A stretch of DNA of 64,000 bases, from positions 11,624 to 75,623 of the forward strand of contig CAZYVH010000004.1 in the NCBI GenBank assembly GCA_964650905.1, given 5' to 3'. Positions 45,595-53,998 of the stretch are shown one piece after another (within the stretch, counting starts at the first letter, position 1; each line of letters opens with the position of its first letter). The DNA comes from SZUA-36 sp964650905. GTDB taxonomy: Bacteria > Pseudomonadota > Gammaproteobacteria > Xanthomonadales > SZUA-36. Under the pieces are notes generated by a model. It saw only the letters and a program-made list of their open reading frames with translations. It ran no database searches and was not told where the DNA came from. Both the position numbers and the translations under genes were made by a program.

Positions 45595-46131
45595 ATGCCC
45601 GGCATCGACCCTGCATTGCAAGAGCGTGCTGCTGCCATACGGCTGCTGGTGCTTGATGTGGACGGTGTATTGACCGATGGCAAACTCCTGTTTGACTCAG
45701 GGGGCAACGAACTAAAAACGTTTAATACCCGTGATGGTTTTGGCATGAAAGCATTGCAACAAAGCGGTATAGATGTGGGGATTATCACTGCCAGGACATC
45801 GACTGCTGTAACCCGGCGTATGCAACAGTTGGGAATTGAGCATGTCTATCAGGGGTGTGAAAACAAACTCGACGCTTTTTTGCAGATACTGGCAGTTACT
45901 GGTCTGGATGCACGACAGGTCTGTTATGCCGGTGATGACTGGATAGACCTGCCCATTCTGGTGCGCGCCGGTCTTGCAGTAGCCGTCGCTGACGCCGAAG
46001 CCCGGGTTAAGGAAAACGCCCATTGGGTCACCCAACAGCGTGGCGGAGAGGGTGCGGTCAGGGAAATTTGCAATTTGATACTGACAGCGCAGGACAAAGA
46101 CCATGTCATCCTGGAAGAAATTCTGACATGA
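45595..46131 (+). CDS. kdsC: KDO 8-phosphate phosphatase KdsC
   Basis: 178 residues, a cap-less HAD phosphatase: LLVLDVDGVLTDGKLLFDSG holds the nucleophile DxD, DVGIITARTSTAV motif II, and VCYAGDDWIDLPIL motif IV. It releases phosphate from KDO 8-phosphate. It abuts kdsD and overlaps lptC by four bases. Confidence 0.96.
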   Translation: MPGIDPALQERAAAIRLLVLDVDGVLTDGKLLFDSGGNELKTFNTRDGFGMKALQQSGIDVGIITARTSTAVTRRMQQLGIEHVYQGCENKLDAFLQILAVTGLDARQVCYAGDDWIDLPILVRAGLAVAVADAEARVKENAHWVTQQRGGEGAVREICNLILTAQDKDHVILEEILT

Positions 46132-46694
46132 TGACGACGCGCAAGTCGCGTCAGGGGATTATTTTCCTGGTGTTATTGACGCTTGGCAGTTTCTGGCTCA
46201 GCCACAAAAATGTAGAGGAACGAAAAACCCCTGTAACCGACCTCGACCAGAGCATTGACTATGTCTTACAAAATTTCAATTTGCAGATTTTTGACACATC
46301 TGGACGGCTGACGTTGAACTTGCACGCACCACTGTTTAGAAACAACCCGGTGATGAAACTGGGTACAATAGATCACCCTGTCATTGCACTGGAGCAATCA
46401 GAAACAGAGTGGGCGCTTGTTGCAGAACGAGCCACCATGACCGAAGACCGGCATCACATCCACCTCTTTGGACATGTTATTGTGCAGCGCTTCGAGACGG
46501 CAACCGGCAACCATACACAGATGAATACACGTGAGATCGAAGTGGAAATACCAGCACAAACCGCCAGCACAGCAGAACCAGTCAGCCTGTCTGATGGTCG
46601 AAACCATATGCAAGCCCTGGGTATGGATCTGGATATAAAAAGTGGTCGATTCCAACTAAGACAAAATGTAAAGGCAAGCTATGCAGTTGATTAA
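46128..46694 (+). CDS. lptC: LPS export protein LptC
   Basis: 188 residues from the ATG at 46128, which overlaps the kdsC stop; a longer reading inside kdsC is rejected. One N-terminal membrane helix (GIIFLVLLTLGSFWLS) anchors a periplasmic beta-jellyroll, with LQNFNLQIFDTSGRLTLNLH and VALVAERATMTEDRH-like strands. It connects the LptB2FG transporter to the LptA bridge. Its sequence is weakly conserved; position between kdsC and lptA makes the call secure. Confidence 0.93.
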   Translation: MMTTRKSRQGIIFLVLLTLGSFWLSHKNVEERKTPVTDLDQSIDYVLQNFNLQIFDTSGRLTLNLHAPLFRNNPVMKLGTIDHPVIALEQSETEWALVAERATMTEDRHHIHLFGHVIVQRFETATGNHTQMNTREIEVEIPAQTASTAEPVSLSDGRNHMQALGMDLDIKSGRFQLRQNVKASYAVD

Positions 46695-47289
46695 CCGTTA
46701 TTCAGCACTGCGAATCTGCCTGTGGCTGTTTGTGAGCCTGTTCAGCCTGCCATTGATGGCGCTTAAGTCGGACCGTCAGATGCCATTGGAAGTTTATGCC
46801 GACAACACCAATGGTTTTTTAGGCGACGGCGTTACAACCCTGACTGGAAAAGTAGATGTCCGTCAGGGTAGCCTGCACATCACTGCTGATGAGGCTGAGG
46901 TCGCGAAAGCCGAAGGGCGGGTCAAATCCGTCTCCTTTCATGGCCACCCGGCATTTCTGGAACAGGAAATTGAAGAACAGGGCCTGGTAACCGCTACCGC
47001 CAGCAGTATCGATTACCAGGTGGCAAGCGGTCTGGTGACACTCACAGGTAATGCTGACGTCATTCACCCCCAGTACCGTATCTCCGGCGATCTGCTGACC
47101 TATGACCTCAATATCCAGCATTTTGAAGGCAACAGCGATGAGGGCAGTGATGGGAGAGTGAGGATCCAGCTTGATCCCGAACTGATCGACAAAGCGAAAA
47201 ACAGTCAGGAAAAGTCTGACAAATCCGACACGCCAGTCATCCCTGAGCAGGGCGCTGATGAAGGGGTGACCGACGAGGACGAATATTAA
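46681..47289 (+). CDS. lptA: LPS transport periplasmic protein LptA
   Basis: 202 residues with a signal peptide ending near LPLMALKS. PLEVYADNTNGFLGDGVTTL, GKVDVRQGSLHITADEAEV and SGDLLTYDLNIQHFEGN are the beta-strand repeats of the OstA/LptA fold that shields lipid A during transit. The C-terminal 40 residues are acidic and low in complexity, longer than in E. coli. It overlaps lptC by 14 bases and lptB starts one base after it. Confidence 0.94.
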   Translation: MQLINRYSALRICLWLFVSLFSLPLMALKSDRQMPLEVYADNTNGFLGDGVTTLTGKVDVRQGSLHITADEAEVAKAEGRVKSVSFHGHPAFLEQEIEEQGLVTATASSIDYQVASGLVTLTGNADVIHPQYRISGDLLTYDLNIQHFEGNSDEGSDGRVRIQLDPELIDKAKNSQEKSDKSDTPVIPEQGADEGVTDEDEY

Positions 47290-47290
47290 C

Positions 47291-48010
47291 ATGCTCAAGG
47301 CTGAAAACCTGCACAAGTCCTACCGCAAAAAAGAAGTAATACGCGGTGTCAATATCGATGTGGAACCCGGTGAGGTTGTCGGTCTCCTCGGCCCCAATGG
47401 CGCCGGGAAAACCACCTGTTTTTACATGATCGTTGGTCTGATCCCAACTGACCAGGGCCGCATCACGGTGGATGATGTGGACATAACCCACAAGCCTGTG
47501 AACATCCGTTCGAGCCTCGGTCTGGGTTATCTGCCACAGGAGGCATCTATATTCCGCAAACTGTCCGTGCGCGACAATATTCTGGCAATCCTGGAATTAC
47601 GCCGTGACCTGGATATGGATGGTCGTAATGAAACGCTGCAAATGTTACTGGAAGAACTTGGCGTGGCGCACCTCGCCAACCAAATGGGACAAATCCTGTC
47701 AGGTGGCGAACGCCGCAGGGTGGAAATAGCACGCGCACTCGCAGCCAAGCCAAGGTTTATGCTGCTGGACGAGCCTTTTGCCGGCATTGATCCAATTTCT
47801 GTCAATGAAATACAAGAAATTGTGACACAACTGACACAGCAGAACATCGGTGTTTTGATCACTGACCACAATGTGCGTGAAACCCTGGGTATCTGTCACC
47901 ATGCCTATATTCTCAACGAGGGCCGGGTATTGGCCAAAGGCAATGCAGAGACCCTCCTGGCCAATGAGGAAGTACGCAAAGTCTATCTTGGCAGCGAATT
48001 CAGGCTCTGA
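47291..48010 (+). CDS. lptB: LPS export ABC transporter ATPase LptB
   Basis: 239 residues. Walker A GLLGPNGAGKTTCFYMIVGL, Q-loop GLGYLPQEASIFRKLSVRDN, signature LSGGERRRVEIARALA and Walker B PRFMLLDEPFAGIDPISVNE are all present and typical of LptB. It powers extraction of LPS by LptFG at the inner membrane. Its partners lptF and lptG are elsewhere, as usual. Confidence 0.97.
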   Translation: MLKAENLHKSYRKKEVIRGVNIDVEPGEVVGLLGPNGAGKTTCFYMIVGLIPTDQGRITVDDVDITHKPVNIRSSLGLGYLPQEASIFRKLSVRDNILAILELRRDLDMDGRNETLQMLLEELGVAHLANQMGQILSGGERRRVEIARALAAKPRFMLLDEPFAGIDPISVNEIQEIVTQLTQQNIGVLITDHNVRETLGICHHAYILNEGRVLAKGNAETLLANEEVRKVYLGSEFRL

Positions 48011-48040
48011 GAAAAGCATTTTCAAGAATTTTAATGACCA

Positions 48041-49501
48041 ATGGTTAACCTGCAACTGAGATTATCCCAAAAGCTCACGCTGGCGCCCCAGCTACAGCAG
48101 GCAATCCGCTTATTACAACTCAATCGTATTGAATTGCGCGATTACGTACAGGAACAGGTAGACACCAATCCTTTGCTCGATCAGGAAGATAACCTGCCAC
48201 CCGAGAGCGAGACCCAAACCGGTACACCAGCAGTAGATGACACGGCTAAGTCAAGCACTGAAGACTGGCAGGAAGACGACTCCAACAACATTGATTTTGA
48301 AGCTGAAAACTGGCAATTCCAACGCGACACTGAGCCCTGGCCGGATCATTCTGGCTGGTCCGAAGAATATGGAGAGAGGCAACTGGCCGATACCAGTAGC
48401 GCATCCTTGCGCGAACACTTGCTGGAACAAATCCGGCTGGTGCATTTCAGTGACCAGGATGCAACCATCGCCAAGGCGATCGTGTACGCGCTCGATGATG
48501 ATGGTTTCCTCATCGATAGCATCACGGAGATATGCAGCAGCCTGTTGCCAGAATACCTGGTTGAAGAAGCCGAGGTGATCGCTGTCTTGCACCGGGTGCA
48601 ACGTCTGGAACCGGTCGGTGTCGCCAGTCGTAATACTGCTGAGTGCATCAGATTACAACTTCAGGCTCAGCCTTCAGGAACCGCAGGGGTTGGCCTGGCA
48701 AACCGCCTGGCGCGGGATTATCTGGACCTGGTTGCGGCCAACGATTACCCTGCAATGCTCAAAACAACCGGTGCTTCATCCGAACAGCTCAAACAAGCAC
48801 TGGCATTGATCCAGAGTCTGGAGCCGAGGCCCGGTGCGCGCTTTGACAACCGCCACGACGAATACGTGGTGCCGGATGTATTTGTGCGCCAGGATGGCAA
48901 CCATTGGGTAACGACACTCAGTCCGGAGAGCAATCCAAGCCTGAAACTGAATAAGTATTACATCAACCTGCTGCGTAAATCGGGTGGCAATGACGCTGAA
49001 TACCTGCGCGCACGACTGCAGGAAGCACGTTGGCTGCTTTCCAGCCTTGAGCTTCGCAACCAGACCTTGCTGAAGGTTTCCCAAAATATTGTTGACCGGC
49101 AAAAAACATTCCTCAGCGAAGGAGAAATTGCCATGCAGCCACTGATACTTAATGAGGTTGCTGAGGCGGTTGGCGTGCATGAGTCAACCGTGTCGCGAGC
49201 CACCACGCATAAATACATGCTGACACCGAGAGGAGTTTTCGAACTGAAGTACTTCTTCTCCAGCCATGTGCGCACACTCGATGGTGGCCAGGTAAGTGCA
49301 GTAGCAACCAAGGCGAGAATCCAGATATTGATAGAGAACGAACCAAGGGAGCAGCCGTTAAGTGATCAGGAGATCTCCGAATTGTTACGCGAGACCGGAA
49401 CCTGTGCAGCCCGTCGCACGGTTGCAAAATACCGCGAGTCACTGGGCATCGGTTCGTCCAGTGAACGACGGCGCGTCTACCGCCGTTCGCTTGTATTTTA
49501 A
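48041..49501 (+). CDS. rpoN: RNA polymerase sigma-54 factor RpoN
   Basis: 486 residues. The glutamine-rich activator region LSQKLTLAPQLQQAIRLLQL and LNRIELRDYVQEQVDTNPLL starts the protein, an acidic linker follows (about 50-115), then the core-binding domain, the helix-turn-helix VAEAVGVHESTVSRATTHKY, and the C-terminal RpoN box ARRTVAKYRE that reads the -24 element. It directs transcription of nitrogen, motility and stress genes with enhancer-binding proteins. Confidence 0.97.
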   Translation: MVNLQLRLSQKLTLAPQLQQAIRLLQLNRIELRDYVQEQVDTNPLLDQEDNLPPESETQTGTPAVDDTAKSSTEDWQEDDSNNIDFEAENWQFQRDTEPWPDHSGWSEEYGERQLADTSSASLREHLLEQIRLVHFSDQDATIAKAIVYALDDDGFLIDSITEICSSLLPEYLVEEAEVIAVLHRVQRLEPVGVASRNTAECIRLQLQAQPSGTAGVGLANRLARDYLDLVAANDYPAMLKTTGASSEQLKQALALIQSLEPRPGARFDNRHDEYVVPDVFVRQDGNHWVTTLSPESNPSLKLNKYYINLLRKSGGNDAEYLRARLQEARWLLSSLELRNQTLLKVSQNIVDRQKTFLSEGEIAMQPLILNEVAEAVGVHESTVSRATTHKYMLTPRGVFELKYFFSSHVRTLDGGQVSAVATKARIQILIENEPREQPLSDQEISELLRETGTCAARRTVAKYRESLGIGSSSERRRVYRRSLVF

Positions 49502-49600
49502 TTTTTCACAATAGAAAACCATGCTTTTGACGTCTACACTGTAAGTGATAAACAACAAAAATCGACACAACCAGGCGGACAAAAAAATGCTTTGCCGTCA

Positions 49601-49628
49601 TTGATGCAAGTTAGAGTGACCTTATATT
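49601..49628 (+). promoter_or_regulatory. Candidate sigma-70 promoter for hpf
   Basis: TTGATG at 49601-49606 and TATATT at 49623-49628, spaced 16 bases, lie 36 bases before the hpf start in the 162-base gap after rpoN. A separate promoter would allow hpf-ptsN-rapZ expression in stationary phase. Confidence 0.45.
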
Positions 49629-49663
49629 TAATAGCGAGATTGTAAAATCAAAGGAGATTGTTG

Positions 49664-49996
49664 ATGCAAATCAATATTACCGGACACCACGTTGAAGTCA
49701 CCCCTGCCCTGCGTGCCTATGTCACCGAAAAACTGCAACGGTTGACACGTCATTTCGACCAGGTAATTTCCATCAATGTAATTCTTAATGTTGAAAAAAT
49801 GCGACATCTGGCTGAAGCCACCGTCCATGCCGGGGGTCGCACTCTGTTCGCCAATGAAAATGCAACAGATATGTACGCCTCGATTGACGGACTGGCAAAT
49901 AAGCTGGATCGCCAGGTGCGCCATCATAAAGACCGTATAAGCAATCACCGCAAAACGAAACCGGAAATTCTGGAGTCCGGCAATGGGGTGCTGTAG
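49664..49996 (+). CDS. hpf: Ribosome hibernation promoting factor (short HPF)
   Basis: 110 residues from the ATG at 49664, preceded by AAGGAG. ITGHHVEVTPALRAYVTEKL, VILNVEKMRHLAEATVHAGG and DMYASIDGLANKLDRQVRHH are conserved. It lacks the C-terminal dimerisation domain of long HPF, so it would act together with RMF-type factors or alone to inactivate ribosomes. It is followed by ptsN, as in E. coli. Confidence 0.95.
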   Translation: MQINITGHHVEVTPALRAYVTEKLQRLTRHFDQVISINVILNVEKMRHLAEATVHAGGRTLFANENATDMYASIDGLANKLDRQVRHHKDRISNHRKTKPEILESGNGVL

Positions 49997-50046
49997 TCTG
50001 AAACCAGCCACCAAATGTGATTACGCCTGATTATTGAGTAGCCGTT

Positions 50047-50502
50047 ATGCTTGACAGTGATCTTTTAAGCCCGGCCCGCATCCTTGTAAACGTCAAGATT
50101 AACAGCAAAAAACGGGTGCTCGAATTGATCAGTTCAACGCTGGCCATGAAAAACAACGCCCTGAATGCCGGTGAGATTTTTGAGGGCCTGTGCGCCAGGG
50201 AACAACTCGGTAGCACCGCACTGGGCAACGGTGTGGCCATACCACACTGCCGTATCGCCAGTACAACAGACGTAGAGGCACTGTTTCTGCATCTGGCCAG
50301 TCCATTGCCATTTGATGCGGATGACGGCGAACCGGTCGATTTGATGTTTGCACTGGTATTTCCTGAAAACCGCACCACCGACCAAAATGGTTTGATGACG
50401 AAAATTGCAGCCCATTTCAGTGAACCCGAATTATTAAGTGACATACGCGCAGCGACCGACGCCAATGCAATTTGGCACCTGCTGGCCACATCACACACAT
50501 GA
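50047..50502 (+). CDS. ptsN: PTS IIA-like nitrogen regulatory protein PtsN
   Basis: 151 residues. The phosphorylatable histidine is in ALGNGVAIPHCRI; LISSTLAMKNNALNAGEIFE and LMFALVFPENR are conserved. It is the EIIA-Ntr of the nitrogen phosphotransferase chain and regulates potassium and envelope functions. Its usual phosphodonor NPr (ptsO) is not found downstream of rapZ. Confidence 0.95.
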   Translation: MLDSDLLSPARILVNVKINSKKRVLELISSTLAMKNNALNAGEIFEGLCAREQLGSTALGNGVAIPHCRIASTTDVEALFLHLASPLPFDADDGEPVDLMFALVFPENRTTDQNGLMTKIAAHFSEPELLSDIRAATDANAIWHLLATSHT

Positions 50503-50507
50503 TGTAA

Positions 50508-51389
50508 ATGGTTAACTCCACCCAGGACATCATCATCGTAAGCGGCATGTCGGGTGGCGGCAAATCCACTGCCCTGAACGCCTTGGAAGACCTGGGGTAT
50601 TACTGCATTGATAACCTGCCCGGCTCGATGCTGCCGGATTTTGGGCCACAGATTTCCGCCAATCCAAAACTTTACAGGAAAGTCGCCCTGGGCATCGATG
50701 CCCGTTCCAGGGCATCTGACCTGCAGGATATTCTGGAATGGATGGTATGGCTGAATGAAAACGGTTTTCGCCGCAAACTGTTGTTTATCACCGCTGACAA
50801 GGCGGTCCTGATGAAACGATTCAGTGAGACACGTCGACGTCATCCGCTAACCGGCAGCGAACTTACGCTGTCTGATGCGATCGAAAATGAGAGCCAATTA
50901 CTGGAGCCCATATGGCAAAAAGCGGATAGGGTCATCGACAGCAGCACCACCAACATCCACCAACTCAGACGCCAGGTGTGGGAATGTGTTGACCGCGAAG
51001 CTGATGAGTTAACCGTCATATTGCAGTCATTTGCATACAAGCGAGGGATTCCGCAGGATGTGGATTTCGCGTTTGACACGCGCATGCTTCCCAACCCCCA
51101 CTGGCAGGATGAATTGCAAACGCTCACCGGTCAAGACGAAGCCGTCAGGAACTGGCTGAAAAAGGATCCGGACGTCCTTAAAATGACGCGCGATATTGAA
51201 TCCTTCATGCACGACTGGTTACCCACCTTCAAGGATGGGCAACGGAGTTATGTCACCATTGGTATTGGTTGTACCGGCGGTCAGCACCGCTCGGTCTACC
51301 TCGCAGAAACACTTGCCAATGCATTTCGTAAGACACACCGCAATGTCCTGGTCCATCATCGGGAATTGAATTCACGGGCCCTGTCTTGA
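50508..51389 (+). CDS. rapZ: RNase adapter protein RapZ
   Basis: 293 residues. Walker A is in IVSGMSGGGKSTALNALED, followed by YYCIDNLPGSMLPDF; the C-terminal domain has YVTIGIGCTGGQHRSVYLAE and RNVLVHHREL, where RapZ binds RNA and senses amino sugar. In enterobacteria RapZ delivers the small RNA GlmZ to RNase E to control GlmS. The 255-bp repeat begins a few bases after its stop codon. Confidence 0.96.
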   Translation: MVNSTQDIIIVSGMSGGGKSTALNALEDLGYYCIDNLPGSMLPDFGPQISANPKLYRKVALGIDARSRASDLQDILEWMVWLNENGFRRKLLFITADKAVLMKRFSETRRRHPLTGSELTLSDAIENESQLLEPIWQKADRVIDSSTTNIHQLRRQVWECVDREADELTVILQSFAYKRGIPQDVDFAFDTRMLPNPHWQDELQTLTGQDEAVRNWLKKDPDVLKMTRDIESFMHDWLPTFKDGQRSYVTIGIGCTGGQHRSVYLAETLANAFRKTHRNVLVHHRELNSRALS

Positions 51390-51393
51390 AATC

Positions 51394-51656
51394 CTAACCC
51401 GCATATTGCACCAGTCGGTGGTGAGCCTACTTGTATATAAATAAAAACATTAGGGAATAATCGTGTTTTGTTGAATTCTCCAAAAGTACAATTTGTACCC
51501 GGCTCACCGCCTATCCCGGTCCTGACTTGTTCAGGCACGCCTGCACTTGAGCTTCCCTCGACCCATAGCTACGGCTATGGCTCTCAGTCCAGCCCGGCGT
51601 CCAGACGCACCTGTCCTGCGTCAGTATTCGAGATACTGGTGCAATATGCGGGCTAA
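51394..51656 (+). mobile_element. 255-bp MITE-like repeat, copy 1, with CTAA target duplication
   Basis: The element spans 51398-51652. Its ends, CCCGCATATTGCACCAGT and ACTGGTGCAATATGCGGG, are perfect 18-bp inverted repeats, and CTAA directly flanks both sides (51394-51397, 51653-51656). It has no transposase. The interior has hairpins at 51487-51499, 51563-51580 (C(TACG)G loop) and 51622-51638. A 35-base block at 51558-51592 is identical to copy 2. It fills most of the 405-base rapZ-mgtE spacer, starting five bases after the rapZ stop, and would cap the rapZ mRNA with a long stem. Confidence 0.85.
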
Positions 51657-51689
51657 GCCGGGTATCCCCGGATGGGTTTTTACCAATCG

Positions 51690-51718
51690 CTGACAGATAA
51701 TGGAGGATTATCTGCCAG
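51690..51718 (+). promoter_or_regulatory. Hairpin with a GGAGG loop upstream of mgtE
   Basis: CAGATAAT (51694-51701), loop GGAGG and ATTATCTG (51707-51714) form a perfect eight-pair stem, extended by CTG/CAG around one mismatch. It lies 76 bases before the mgtE start. A GC hairpin with a short T run (51658-51681) precedes it. The role is unknown, possibly terminator remnant or leader control. Confidence 0.5.
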
Positions 51719-51794
51719 ATTCTTTATAATAGGATCGATAAAACCACCGACTAACACCCGGTGAGTCCTCAAAAACTCAAACAGGCTGACGAAT

Positions 51795-53162
51795 ATGACG
51801 CGGGAACTTCAGCACGAAGAAAAAACAGCTCGTCACCTCGAACATATTTCTGAGGCGCTTGACCGTGGTGCCCAGTCACGACTCAAACGCCTGATCAATA
51901 ACCTCAGCGGTGCGGAAATCGGTGATCTGCTCGAATCCCTGCCACAGACAAAACGCCAGGCAGTCTGGGAACTCGTGGATACCGACCTTGACGGCGACGT
52001 ACTGGTCGAGGTCAACGATGAAGTGCGTGCCAGTTTGATACGCGGCTCATCGCCCGATGAACTCATACAAGCCGTCGATGACATGGATATCGATGACCTG
52101 GCAGACATCCTCAACGACCTGCCAGAAGCGGTCATTGCTGAAGTTTTACACGCCATGGACCGGCAGGACCGGGAACGCCTGACACAGGTGATGTCCTACC
52201 CTGAAGATTCTGCTGGTGGTTTGATGGACCCCGACGTGGTGACAGTGCGACCGGACGTCAGTATTGATGTTGTGTTGCGTTACTTACGCCTCAGGGGTGA
52301 ATTGCCGGATTCTTTTGACCAGTTGTTCGTTGTCAACCGCTTGGGCAAATACCTGGGTCAACTCAAACTCGCGGACGTTCTGACCACGGAACCATCCATG
52401 CAGGTGGAGGACCTGATCGATACTTCGACCAGTGCAATCGCGGTTGACATGCCTGCACGTCAGGTCGCGGTGGAATTTGAGCACCATGATCTGGTTTCGG
52501 CCCCGGTGACAGATAAAGACAATTACCTGCTTGGCCGTATCACCATTGATGACGTCGTCGATGTCATACGTGAAGAAGGCGACCACATGGTGCTGACGGC
52601 TGCCGGGCTGGATGAAGAAGACGACATGTTTGCACCCATCACTCATTCAGCCCAGCGGCGCTGGATCTGGCTGGGTGTCAACCTGTTGACCGCGTTCCTG
52701 GCGGCGCTTGTCCTCTACACTTTTCAGCCAACACTGGACAAAATAGTGCAACTGGCCGTGTTGTTCCCGGTAGTCATGAGCATGGGCGGCATAGCCGGTA
52801 CCCAGACGCTGACATTGATGATCAGGGGTATGGCAACCGGTCAGGTCAGTGCCCGCAACGCCATGGCGATCCTGCGTCGCGAGTTGGCGGTCGGCCTGCT
52901 CAACGGCATGGTTTTCTCTGTCATCGTCGCTACCATTGCCTACCTGTGGTACGGCAATCCGCTACTTGGCCTGGTGATGGGAATCGCCATCGTGATTAAC
53001 CTGGTGGCGGGCGCACTGGCAGGCGCCATGATACCGGTCATCCTGAAACGCATGTCAATCGACCCTGCACTGGCGGGCGGCGTGGTCCTGACCACGGTCA
53101 CCGATGTGATCGGTATTGCAGCCTTTATCGGTCTGGCCAGCTATTTATTGCTGGCCGGCTAG
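51795..53162 (+). CDS. mgtE: Magnesium transporter MgtE
   Basis: 455 residues. An N-terminal acidic helical domain (HISEALDRGAQSRLKRLINN, LEVLHAMDRQDRERL-like repeats) is followed by two CBS domains (YPEDSAGGLMDPDVVTVRPD onward), a plug helix and five membrane helices from about residue 290, with MGGIAGTQTLTLMIRGMATG lining the pore. MgtE is a Mg2+ channel gated by cytoplasmic Mg2+ through the N and CBS domains. Its TAG stop is the last triplet before the second assembly gap. Confidence 0.95.
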   Translation: MTRELQHEEKTARHLEHISEALDRGAQSRLKRLINNLSGAEIGDLLESLPQTKRQAVWELVDTDLDGDVLVEVNDEVRASLIRGSSPDELIQAVDDMDIDDLADILNDLPEAVIAEVLHAMDRQDRERLTQVMSYPEDSAGGLMDPDVVTVRPDVSIDVVLRYLRLRGELPDSFDQLFVVNRLGKYLGQLKLADVLTTEPSMQVEDLIDTSTSAIAVDMPARQVAVEFEHHDLVSAPVTDKDNYLLGRITIDDVVDVIREEGDHMVLTAAGLDEEDDMFAPITHSAQRRWIWLGVNLLTAFLAALVLYTFQPTLDKIVQLAVLFPVVMSMGGIAGTQTLTLMIRGMATGQVSARNAMAILRRELAVGLLNGMVFSVIVATIAYLWYGNPLLGLVMGIAIVINLVAGALAGAMIPVILKRMSIDPALAGGVVLTTVTDVIGIAAFIGLASYLLLAG

Positions 53163-53262
53163 NNNNNNNNNNNNNNNNNNNNNNNNNNNNNNNNNNNNNN
53201 NNNNNNNNNNNNNNNNNNNNNNNNNNNNNNNNNNNNNNNNNNNNNNNNNNNNNNNNNNNNNN
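53163..53262. other. Assembly gap of 100 N between mgtE and a methyltransferase
   Basis: Exactly 100 N. The methyltransferase on the right is cut in mid-domain and would need roughly 100 more codons, so the true distance must exceed the drawn 100 bases. The left contig ends in CTAG, made by the mgtE stop. Confidence 0.95.
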
Positions 53263-53858
53263 AACGCCTGGGCCATAATTATGGTCGAAGAACCATGCCC
53301 GCACCCGATGTCCGCGATTTTCGCACCAGACTCCAGCTTTTTGTGTACGCCATCCAACGCAGGCAGCCATGAATCAACCAGGTTCTCTGCGTACATCGGA
53401 CGGAAAAAGCGTTCCGTTCCACAGAACAGACACTCGCTATGATCGCCCCAAGGGACACCTTTGTTTTTGCGGAAAGCTTCAGTTATCTTCGGCTCATCGT
53501 TATAGGACGACACCACAGCCTGGAAGAAGCCCTGCATACAGGCAGGGTTACCTTCTGCTGCAAAAATTATAGCCTGCTCGGGAGTCATGGAGAACTGGCT
53601 TGAGACAGGGTCATAATTGACATATCCCCCGGCAGCATTTGCTGAAAGCCACTCTCGAACATAGCGTTCATCCACTCCCGTGTTATCTGCAAGTTCCTGG
53701 CTCGTGGCGGGGCTTATTTCCACAAGGGCGCTATAGAGATCCAGCTTGTCCCCAACATAAGCCAGCAACAGTCCCATTGACCCGGCTACATCGCCAATAA
53801 CCTTTCCCTGAAGTTCTTCCAGTTTGCTCTGATCCACTTCTTCGATTTTCACTGCCAT
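53263..53858 (-). CDS. SAM-dependent methyltransferase, C-terminal part missing in the gap
   Basis: About 198 residues remain. The first part is a winged-helix-like dimerisation domain (LLLAYVGDKLDLYSALVEIS, ATSQELADNTGVDERYVREW) and the catalytic domain begins with ESGAKIADIGCGHGSSTIIM, a motif I SAM-binding loop. This two-domain layout is that of Rv2258c-like methyltransferases. The ATG at 53858 is preferred to 53861 by spacing to AGGAG. The substrate is unknown. It is not a usual member of this neighbourhood and sits alone between mgtE and apaH. Confidence 0.85.
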
Positions 53859-53998
53859 CATTTTCTCCTGAGTATTTGAGCGAATCGCTATTGATAAGCA
53901 TAGTCTAAGTGGGACAAAAGCGAGTTTGGATCTTCAGTTTGGATTGTTCATATAGGAAAACGCTACAACAAGAAATGTTGGAACCAATGAATTTACGC

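Noticed and set aside
51468..51656. Short ORF inside repeat copy 1 as a protein-coding gene
   Set aside because: It lies wholly in the repeat, ends in its flanking duplication, and compared with copy 2 the changes do not favour third codon positions. Kept only as a finding to test.
51657..51794. M-box magnesium riboswitch upstream of mgtE
   Set aside because: The leader has simple hairpins but not the three-stem architecture of the M-box that I would expect, and it is too short.
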